From NCBI RefSeq assembly GCF_022581195.2, contig NC_061467.1:4588001-4652000 (forward strand): DNA of 64,000 bases. Reading direction: 5' to 3'. Shown here one piece after another: positions 27,101 through 39,100 of this stretch. This stretch comes from Helicoverpa zea. Taxonomy: Eukaryota > Arthropoda > Insecta > Lepidoptera > Noctuidae. The notes under the pieces were generated by a model. It saw nothing but the letters and a program-made list of their open reading frames with translations, was not told the origin of the DNA and did no database searches. The position numbers and the translations under genes are program-made. Numbering within the stretch: the stretch's first letter is position 1; each line of letters begins with the position of its first letter.

Positions 27101-30100
27101 ATTTTTTATAAAGTATTACCTAGTCGGTAAAAACAAATTTGTAGGTATTAGAAGTATGCATTACCAATTCCGAGAAATCGGTAAATGTGTTACTTGCATT
27201 CAACAGTTGTTTGCGGTGCGTCATGTCGCCGATGTTATTCACTTTAAGTTGTTTCGGTATCATAAAGGGACATCGTTCCAAAAAAGATATTCGTACTAAA
27301 CTTAAGTCGCTCGTATATTCCAAAAGGTAGTTGATAAATACTGAAGTCATGCTTAACAATGCCGGCGCTTACCATTTACGTAACTCTGCTCCATTATTGA
27401 CACACAAAAAGTATAAAGTAGTTCCCACTCACATTGAAGACAAGTTTCCATAAATCGTGTGATCATAACGAAAGTAGTTCAGGGACCACAAAACTGCTAC
27501 AGTCATCAGATAAAACAATCATCAGAGTTAATAAATAAATTAAATGTGTGCATGCTGAGCAACGATTATCCACTAGGAACCATTTTTCATTTTTATAGAC
27601 TCTTACATTTTATTTAAAAATACTATCATTTCTAATAATTGAGTTTTTTTAAACCATATTTGCACAAGAAACTGTACTATGCGGATGTAATCAGTAAACT
27701 ATATATCACCAATATAAAAATTTACGATGACTGCCTATGGAAAGGTATTTATTAATTCAACCTTTTCAAACAACATAAAAAGCATATGTCATACTATCGA
27801 CTTTATTATCGCTCTGTATAAAAAGCTTAAAGATATAAAATGCACTTAATACTTATATTAAGACCAGTGAAACGTGGTCCGACATCATAATATGCAATAA
27901 TAGCTATATTTAACCACTTATATGTGCACAATGGACATAAATTACGAATGTATTAATGTTGAATGAGAGCCCAAAAAATAAGTGCTGTCATTAATTTCTT
28001 ATCTTATCTGTAAAGAAATTAAAAGCCTTTTTACGATGTTCTAATTAATCGAAACTTTTGTTACATAAGTTTGCAAAGTTACAAAACTACCTACAGAGAC
28101 ATTTGATGATACTGAATATCTGAGAACATTAGCCTACAGTATTTAAATAAGTTCATAATGTTCATGTTATATGTATAAATATGAAGTGAAAAGTGAATAA
28201 AATTATTAAGTTTATGACCGACAACTGTGTTAATTTTTGAGAGCAGAACTTATTTTGGACCATTCTTAATATACCAAAAATTAAGTCCAAGTAATCTACT
28301 TCATGAATAAACCAAATACTACAGAAATTAGGGTGGGGACGACGACAAATTAACTGCAGTAGATTAGAACAAGGTTAAGGCGATAAATCAAACAGCTAAA
28401 CCGAATCGGACTTGATTAACGTCAGTTCAAACAATGACAGCTGACAAAGAGATTGAATTTGACCGTGTGGATTATTTGATAGCATGTTATAGCACTACTC
28501 ACATTTCTCATGCGTGTTTGGACATTCTATTGTTTGATATTACTGCGATTTGATTACGGTTATTTTGTAAATGATTTTGTATGTAGCTGTAGTCTAATTT
28601 AGGCTTATGTTGAAAAGTTATTTTACAGGTAGTAGTTGTATATTTGAGTAGGAAAATGGGGCTTAAAATGATTGAAAAAGTGTCAAAAGAAATAAGAACC
28701 GAGCATCTTGTTGTTCCAATTGCAGCATTTATCTATTACACGTTACACAGTCATTTTCAAACCGAAATTTATCTTTTACCCATGAAAAAACAGAACGTTT
28801 GTAGCCAGGTTTGATTTAATAAGCCCTATTTTTAATTTAAACAAACAAAAGGGTAATTTCGCTAGAGAAAGTAAATTACTCACCGACCGATCCCCAGTCT
28901 GGGTAAGCTCTGTTGTTGAACCAGCCATCGTAACGCTGCTTCTCATAGTACACTTCTGAAAAGACAGAACAAACATTAAACTATGGAAACCCATCTTAAA
29001 ATTATAAAGGAACATTATTCACTCGCTATGCAGTTGAATCGTTTATTAAATCGATTAGCAACTAATTGAATGGTGTCTCCTTAAAAGACCTTTATGTTAA
29101 AGTTTCGCAGTAATAAATATCTAAATAGGCTACAATCAAGCTGGGTGGTTAACCAAGTGCCACAATGAATAGCAAAGAATTTTTATTAGCAAGCATAGTT
29201 AATTAACGCACCGAGTGGGGTACTCGCACAAAGTCGGCGCGTTTTTGCGTATAGTTCGCGTGCTAGTTGCGTGCTCGAGCGTTCCTATCGAGACCTTGCT
29301 TTATCCGCTGTAACCGAGATGCATCGCAATGAGCTCCTCGTTAGGTAGTTATTGAGCTTAAAAGTTGTTGTTTATAGGTACTTATGCACGTATGGGATTT
29401 TTTAATTTAACTATAAATAGATTAACTGATTGTATGCCGCTAATTAGAGTCTGTCTCGCGTGGAACCGCGCACCCAGCATACAAGAGGTTTAATATCTCT
29501 TAAAATTATAACCCAGAAGTTAGTATCCGTTCTTAGATAGCATTTGCTTATGTGCTGATTTTCGGTTCCGCATCAGTAATTAATAAACATTAGTATATAT
29601 TAGATACATTTTAGAACAAAGAAAACCGAATATCTAAATGCTAAAATTGAAATTCATCTTATTCAAGCGATGGACTTTATTCATTATGTATGGAAATGGT
29701 CAGAATCTATTAAGGTAATTTTATAATTTGCTTGTTAGCAGAATATTTCTAGTGTTTCCATCGTGGATCGTTAATTTTATAGACCAATCTATCTAACTAG
29801 ATTACGTAGTGATTATTTCTTTTGAGGTTTAATTGGCTCGAATGCTGACACTAGTGTAATTAACTATCTAATTGCCCTTATTTAAAGCTGATATATCACA
29901 ATTTAAAAGATGGGCCCTTAAAGTTTATGAGGATCGTGCTATAAGAAATAATAATGGCCCTTTTAACCATATAAAGATTTTTATAGCTTGTATCTATGGT
30001 TTAAAAAATTGCCTAACATTTATTTAGTGCAGTTGTTAAGAAAGTATATATTTTTTTGTTTTAAATGAGTCTGATCGAATCCAGATTGAGCTTGTAACTT

Positions 30101-33100
30101 GAGTCTGTAATATTTTAAAGGCCTCAATAAAATATTTCATAAATAACTTGAGGTTGACACTATAAGTTAGTTACAAGCTGTCAGAAGGAGACACATTATC
30201 GTATTAAATCTAGAGCTCAGCTGCGAGGACATACCGCCGTCACACCTACATGACACTCGGAAAATTTATGTGTAATCCGTTTCATATGATGTTACCGTCA
30301 CAAGCACTTATTTAAGACATAGATTTTTACCGCAGATTCTTAGAGGATTAATAAAAAGCTCGTACCTAAAAATCATAACTTAAGAAATGAAAAACTTAAC
30401 AAAACTTGAAAAGCACTTACAACAATACCTATATTTTATAAAACAGAGCATGGCATATTTACCAAATTACGTATAGTGGTAGTAGGTAGTTAGGCAGGTA
30501 GGTAGGTAGTTGCTAGATTGGCGACTGAATGGCTAGCAACATCCATATTCCAAAAAAGTAAATACCAAATGCCGACACAGACGCAAACTTTTTTGTTGTG
30601 TTCTCGAACAGGATTTGCAAACATAAAATAAACCGAGGAAGATTAAAAAAGTAATGATTCTATTTATTTAACCAATTAACCGCGAACATAGTTTATGTAA
30701 TTATCGTAGGTGGGTACTTATCTACAAACGGATATCAATACGAATGCTTGTTGCCGGGACACCTGTGTGCGCATTTTTTACTACATGTATGTTTCATGAG
30801 TAATTATGGTCGCAATAATCGATTGAATTTTTTATAAAATGTCAATAGAATAACTATGATATTACTTATTAGAATTGCGACATGACATAGTTTACGGTGA
30901 GCTAATAATTCATCACGGTTACATGTAGGTACAGTTACTATGGTAGACCTATTAAACTGTAAGTAGTACCCACAGATCAAGACAAATAAATAAGTTCCTT
31001 CTATTTATTAACCACCTGCGGCAGATTTGTATGTAACCGTAGCTTTATATATTAAGGTACTAATTATAATAATTTGTACTGGTATTACACAAATTGGAAA
31101 TCTTTGGTGCTGACATTTGTATTAATGACATGGCTTAGTGGATGCACATTTTGCCTCAGATCTTCATTACCTGCTATGGGCTACATGCCGCAATGCTATT
31201 GCGTAGGATATTTCGTTATGTTTTCTTAGCAACAAGGGATTTAATGTTGTATAGTAAAAACCTCAAAATAAAATAAAACTGGTAATTAAATAGATGCAAG
31301 TTTATTACTTTGTTAAGAGGGCAATAATAATATTTGCGTGATAGATTTCATATTGATTTTACACTGTAATGGACGTAATAAATAAGTAATTAATATGGTC
31401 GTATAAGTTTAATGACCACACCTTATCCTTAATGCAGGTGTGTGATAATAAATTCATAAAGCATGAGGCAAGTAGGTAAATAATGAACGAGAAAGATCAA
31501 AATCTATGAACACAATGAGATACAATATAATATAAACAATTTAAAACTCATATGCATTGTAACTAACCATGTGCACGTGTTCCCATATTCGTATTTCATA
31601 CTCCGTTGCATTCTAATTCGTGCATATAAATTATTCTTATCGGACAAAGATCCGGACAGCGAAAGGCTGCAGACAAAAGAAACGTAGATAATTAAGATAA
31701 ATGTAAACGAGGCTGTCAGAACCACAGCGTATCATTGTGGGTGTGATATAAAACATTAAAGATCTCCATTTGTACTCGTAGGCGCTCTAGTTTCGTAATA
31801 TGTATCGAGAATGTAGCGTTACAATTACATAGTGACTATGTCGTCAATGCTGTCATGTCGAAAGCTTTAGAGAGAGCATAGACAAGTGCAAACAGGGCGA
31901 AGGTACCTCATTTGTTTTGTGAACCGGTTAATTGTATTTGTAAATCAAATAGTGAAGGCAACATGTCATTGATTTTATTAGCATCATCGATCAAAATCGA
32001 TTGTATCGCAAAATTGAGGTTTTCGAAAGTAATCATATTGATTAGTGGTTGATGCAATTGACATGTCTGCTGGTCATGTTTGTAGTAAGTACATTAATTA
32101 ATTTATTGTAGTCATAGGTCATATGTAAGAAAAAAGAAAACATATTGGAATACTACAACAAATTGTTAAGTACATAATTTTTACCTAATTTATAGGTGTA
32201 AAATAGTTTAAAAATACATAGCGATAATTAATTTCGGAACTTCAAATACGATCTAAGATTATTTTGTTCCTGTATATTTGTAAGCTTTCAATAGATATTT
32301 AACCTTACAAAGATTAACAAAGCGCTCGATTTGATACACCAATTACTTAGTACGTGACTGAAAAAAAAGTTATTGTGATGAGCTAATGTTTGCCGTGATC
32401 TCATTTTATTCTAAAAAGTTTTATTAGGGCAAAAACGTGGCACATGTAACTATTATATTAATTATCCTGTCTGCGTACCGGATTTACTTTTTATGATCAA
32501 ACGGAACCACCATCATCACGGATCGCAAATTACTAGTTTTTGTAATCACAGGTATCAGTTAATGGAAACATTAAGCGATAATGGGTTGATATGACCCAAA
32601 TATTAAAGTGGATAAATTACATGTGATGCAAAAACAATATTATTTTATACATGCTTAGGCTTACGTCAGCCTATTGCTTCTAGGACGGATACCCTTATCA
32701 CAAAGTAAAGCTTTATAAATTGGTTTAGAATTTGTATTTTGTTAGCTGTAGTAGGTACCAATTCTTCTGTTATTATCTTTCTACAAATATTAACAGAAGA
32801 ATTGATACCTACATGATTTACTGAATTATTTTTTAAACCTATTTTTTCCGAAAAGCTTAATCGAAAAGGTCTTATTTCATAATTCACACATAGGACAAAT
32901 AAATAAGTAAGCACCGTTTATTAATTTTGCAAGTTTAGCGAAATATACCTACATATTTTAGATAACTAAATGCAAATTAAAATGTGTGCATGCATGTTAC
33001 GTATTATTCACTAACTAACCCACTTATATCAGCTGTCAGCGGTCTAGGCTAGCTTAACAAGCTTGTACAAATTACTATGTCAAACATTATTACGAATAAA

Positions 33101-36100
33101 CTCCTTACTTTACGAGAATATATAATTTTTAGGTTATTAAATTCTACATACCAATAAAAACAAGTCGTTTGAACTAGCTTAGCTTGAATGGGTTGGGTTA
33201 ATAATAAGGTCAAACTTGTGCGGGTAAATTACTACATTATTACAGCCATACATGTTCTAGATTTGATATAGGCAATGTATAGCAGTAATCCAAAAGTTGA
33301 ATCAACCGTACTGGGAGCCTCCTTTCTTGAAATCATTTAATGCAGTCTCTCTAGTAGGTTTGTTTAGACAAATATTATGTGTTTAAATGTACGTGTGTAC
33401 GAATCTCAGCTGAATCCGGTTAGACTGGAATTCGACCCCAACATAGTTGGGAAAAAGGCTCGGAGGATGATGATGTACGTGTGTACGAAGGAGTTAAGGA
33501 AACGTATATGCTATAACTTAATTAGATATTCACTTGTGCTTATTTACGTAAAACCTGTCAAATGATGCGACTATTAATGACTATTTAAATATTTATAACC
33601 AGGAAGTACGGTTCATTAATACTAATATAATCAGCAACAGGTATGAGCATCAACTTGGTAATTGCACTAATAACTTGTGTAATTATTATTTCATATTTAT
33701 TAACGACATTCCATGTATGAATGGTATGTTCAGTGCCTTTACAAGTATGTGATGAGTGCATTTGCATAGTGCTGCAACAATTCTATGATTACCTACACAA
33801 AGTCGTTATCCGCTTATGTCACTATAAGGATTACAAAACAACGGCTGCTTATTTCTTGTATTTATTATGTTATTCAAAGAAGTCCGTGTATTCTCTAAGG
33901 ATACTCCCACACTGTCCTTGCTGTTGTGGTCGTTTTTGCACATTATTGTGAATTTGACAAGGCATATCATAATTCATTTGTAATTGCATTATGAGGACTT
34001 AATGAATGGAGGTTGCTTCCTTGTACCATAGAAGGATTCGAACTGAATAGTACCTTATTTATAAACAGAATACATGTGTCAGTTCAATAACGAGCCGTAT
34101 CTATAGGTTAATTGTTTACCAAATATTGCATTTCAACAAATGCACCTGCCAAATGCATGTGTTCTGTGAGGATTCTACAGACAAAAGCATGCAACTTGAG
34201 TTTACATATAAATATGGCGAGTAAGCCTCGATTGCATGATGTGTCGCCATTAATAGGCGTTGTCTCCATGGTCAAATAAACGATTAATGTCATGGTCAAA
34301 AACTCAGTACTAGGAAGAAACTAGTGTGAAAATATTAATGGAATGTGATTTTAATCTCGTTTATTATTTTAATTTTTGGATTATCGAATCTTTGTGGCAT
34401 GATTGCTATTTTAAAGTTTTTCTCTAAGGATACTTCGACTGCAGTATTTAAGATTACCGGCTTATTTTATTCCTTAGCTTTGCTAAAACAGATTTAGTGA
34501 CAGTATTGTTCTAAAGTGAACAGTCTAACCAGTAAAGGGGATCTGTCGAAGCGTGCATTGCAGTGATTATCTAAATAGCGGCTGTTGACGGAGGAGTTAC
34601 GTTAGTCAGCGGCCTTCAGCTTTCACTATCGCGACATGTAGACGACGAAGCGACGCGGGCTGCATTCGCGGCGTGTGCGCACGGCCCGCGTGCTTTACGT
34701 GATTCTCCGTTTTTGAACTGGTTTTATTTTCTTTGGAGTAAATTGTACTCATCTTAGACGTAAATCCAAAGTCGTTTTACTTTCAATTGTACATTGAGAA
34801 AAGAGGGTACTTATAGTATAGCTGGCACGACGTTCTCATGCGAATGGATACAAAATGTAATAGATATGACTTATCTACTGTTCATTTCCGCAGTACAGAA
34901 GCGGTATTTCACATATGAATAAGCAATCCAGCAGGAAGCGGCCAATTAATTTGCAGCAGTTGTATTGTGCAATGACATTTAAATGTCAAAAATTGTCCCG
35001 GAATTAAATGTTTGCTATTAGTAAGTCGAGACAAGCAAGATTAATCGCTAAAGTAATCTGATTTATTCTTGCAAATCTATAGCACTTAACTAGTGGCATT
35101 TGTTTAGTGTTCTGTAAACTATTGCACATCTTTTTGGTTTTTCTTCAAATTTAAGCGTACAAAGAGACATAGGGATATATGGACATAAAAAGTGACTTTG
35201 TATTATACTATGTAGTGGCGCTTACTTTCGTACAATTGACTCAGCATTTCCTACTCGTCTTTTCCTTTTTCTATCTTGGCATACTTCGATATGACCGAGG
35301 TCAGCCAAGACACGGAACTAATGTTATGCATACCGGGTACAATCTTTTATTACCATAGAAAGATTTATTCCCTCATTACGAACCACATAATGCTTGCTAA
35401 ATAAGTACCTTCTTGTTTAACTATAAAAGTAATATTTTAAATCAAGTGTGTCATAACTAGACATCGGATTATATGCACTATCAAAATGCCAAAATATGCA
35501 TGCAAATATGCACTAAAAAAGAGCGAAATATGCACAAAATATGCACAATTAAAAAACCACTAATAGAATTAACTTTTATTTTCAGAACATATATTTAAAT
35601 ATACATAGAGGTACTATTAGTTGTAATTCTTGTGACAATATACAATTACATATTTTTCAAGGTTTTCTGCCGCAAATTTGTGACGTTTGTCACTTAAAAT
35701 TAATTTATAGGCTGAAAATGACCTTTCGACGTCAACTGACGTTACCGGACAGAACTTGAAATTTGGCGCCATTTCTGCCGAGATATACTCTTTGGCGAAA
35801 GCGCACTGAGGAGAGCGTACTAATTATTATTATACTCTTTGGCGTAGTACAACACGTCTATCACGTATAAATACTGAAATATGCACTATCAATGAAAAAG
35901 TACCAAAATATGCAATAACGCTAAAATAATAGCATAATATGCATTTGCATATGCAAACATGCAAATGCATATAATCCGATGTCTAGTCATAACCGTTAGA
36001 AAACGACCAATACTTACAATGATCTTCTTACAAATTATCGTCGTATAAAATAACTTCATAGTATGTAATTTACTTTCTGTGATGTACGGATGTAAACCAC

Positions 36101-39100
36101 ATTACTGAAGCCGTTAAAGAAATAAAAATGTGCTTTTAACCAATTACTTGGATCTATCTAGCTTTAGTTTTTGTTACATGATGTAAACAGGAATTCGTGA
36201 GCGCCTGTAAAAAAGTGCATAAGCTTTAGCACTTAGAACTTTAGAATTCTTCCTCAAAGCTAATTAAGTACATTATCTGTGTAGTTATTTTATAATAATA
36301 ACTGCATGTGAGGTTAAGTTTTTACGCAAGTTCAGAGCGAGTCAAGGGCTGCGGCTGCAATTATCAAATTATAGCTTACGTCACATGGGTACACAACCTT
36401 CACCTTAGTTCTTGGAGGATTCGAAAGTTTCGTTTTTAATTGTTTCTTTGGTAAATAACGTTTGTTTCCGAATTGTATCTAAAATATTATCTACATTAAT
36501 CATTGCTTTTGAAATCCGGCCCACCACAACTGATATAACACAAATCATCGAACTGAATACTGTTTCCTATTCTTATTATTTTCGAATACATACTTACTTT
36601 CTGAAAACTTTCTCTATGATGAAGCTGATTTACATAACACAATATGTATGTTGGTAACTCAGGTATCTAGGTACAAGTTGTAGACAAAGTAGGTAAATAT
36701 TTTATATCTCAACTCATCTTTACCAATGTCAGATATATTTTTGAAGTTCATATTATGTCCAGAGTTTCTTTTAATCGTAATATATTATAAAAAAACTTAC
36801 ATTTTGAAGCAACATAGGTTACTTTCCACTTGAGTGTGAGAAATATATCTATTTTTTCTCAATAACAGTGAATCATGAGGAAGAATTTGTTACATACTAT
36901 TAAAACAAAATTTAGTTTACATTTTCAATTACATACAATGTAAACAGCATTCATTATTTCAATTAAACAACAGCAATAATTCATAAACACGTAAAAACGT
37001 TTTGACCTTGACCTGTAGGAAGCGGAAGTGCAGTCAAGGTCGCGGGGAAATGTTCGGCGGGTGTCGTGACTGCTGCGGTGCGCACGCGCCTAAAATGTCA
37101 AGATCTCGCGTCGCTACAATGAGTTCAAGCGCTAATGATCGTGATATCAAACTCATATTAAGTGGAAGTGTAACAAATGCGTACACGCAAACAGGTTGTG
37201 CTTCCGTATCATCTTATTAGGAAATGACGATCTATTTCACTTCATTTTTTATATTTAAATATGCAAATACGACCAGCCTTTGTTGTGAGCCAGTACTACA
37301 TCAAACAGCATACATTATGTTTCAAAAGATGACCAAAGAGAATTCCGAACGAATTATATTGCGAGTCACTGAACTGATTGCACAATTGACATGACTATTT
37401 CAGAGGGAAGTTAACACTGCATCTGATTAAGCATATTTTGTTGGCACAGCACCAGGTCTTTCTTACATACATACATCCGTCTTACCCAGCTAAATAGAAA
37501 TGTACTTTATAGTTGCATTATCGATTCACAGGATAAATAATTGAATCGATTGTTTATCGTTAAGTCGTCTAATAGCACACAATAATCCGTGATTCATGAA
37601 TACGCCACAGGGCATCGCTCACGATTGTTGTGAAATGCATTTCAAGGATCTCTAAGTAAATGATCAGTGCAATGCAATAGCTTATCTACTATTTTCCTTG
37701 ATTTCATGTAATGGTTGAGTACCTATGCATAATGTTTATCTTAAAGTATGTGTGAATGGAAATCGTAGGTCATGGATTACCAACAATTTTATAAGCATTC
37801 ATTTTATTTCTGTCATTTGTTTTACGATCGCTGCACTGTCAGTGAAGCTGTATTTGCCCAATAATCGGTGACCGATTGACAGACGTGGGCGGGCAGCCTT
37901 AAAGAAGAAAATTGGGAAATGAGACATTCTCGATGTCTACTTGAGTTGCTTGAACATATTTCTAATTTATGGAACAGCAACCCTCGTTATACCTAAATGA
38001 GCATTACACAAAATATCGGTGCTCTTTAACACAGTTATTTTATATCCGGAATTGTCATATTATGCAAACGTTGATCAACATAATCCCACGTGAATCCTGT
38101 TCATGTTCTATGAGCATTAACGATAAAATATACAAGCTCGTAATCGCAATTCGTGACTGATCTACACGCGGGATGTACTTGGTGACAATAAAATCACATA
38201 GTAACCCGTACCGTACACATCCTTGTTGCACAGATAAACTACTATTCCACCGGATTCACCCGTGTAAGGTAATAAAGACCTTGGGCTTTAACATGAAGGA
38301 CCATAATGCTTTGTGCAAAATGACAGATAGTACAAGTCGTGTTGCCAACTCTGTATCCGCGTGTTTTGTACATCCGTTTGTAGGGTCTTTAGCAATAATA
38401 TTATCGTTTCCTTCACTTAATCGTACATAAACCTACACAATTTCAACTATTACAGATTTGAGGTTTATATTGCCAATATGTGTGCCCAAAATGCTGAAGT
38501 AGGACGGCCTAGATATAGTAAACAATCTAGCTAGCTTGTTTCGGATACAGAGTTGGCAACACGACTTCTACTATCTGTCATATTCTCACAAAGCATTATG
38601 GTCCTTCATGTCAAACCCCAAGGTCTTTATTACCTTACACGGGTGCATCCGGTGGAATAGTAGTCGCCCCGGCTTCGCACGGGATAACAGTATTTCCCCA
38701 CTATATAATGAATGTTATTATACACATAAACCTTCCTCTTCAATCACTCTATCCATTTAAAAAAAAAACTGCATGGAAATCGGTTGCGTAGTTTTGAAGA
38801 TTTAAGCGTACAAAGGGACAGAGGGTCTGAAAAAGCGACTTTGTTTTATACTGTGTTGTGATATGTCCATGTTTTAATTATGATATCTGTATGACAGATT
38901 ATCACCTATATTCCAATTATTTTACTAGGTTTTTCATAAGCTTGTAAATTATTATGAAATTCTAATAACTTAATATACCGTGTAATTTCCCTAACAGTTT
39001 TATATCCGGCCGCTTATAACAATCACGTAGAACTTATGGATTATTGCGAATTACAGTAAACGCCCACACACAATAGTTTTATTACATTATTATGGATAAT

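Larger units (their letters stand above)
20685..28883 (-). other. Duox: Long Duox intron (8.2 kb)
   Basis: No further Duox exon is needed here because the flanking exons join in frame. It contains the minisatellite at 22167-22490 and the composite element at 22707-23674. The rest is AT-rich, with only chance reading frames. Confidence 0.8.

Noticed and set aside
26988..27299. 103-codon plus-strand frame in the long Duox intron
   Set aside because: AT-rich, Phe/Tyr/Ile-biased translation typical of chance frames; no motif recognised.
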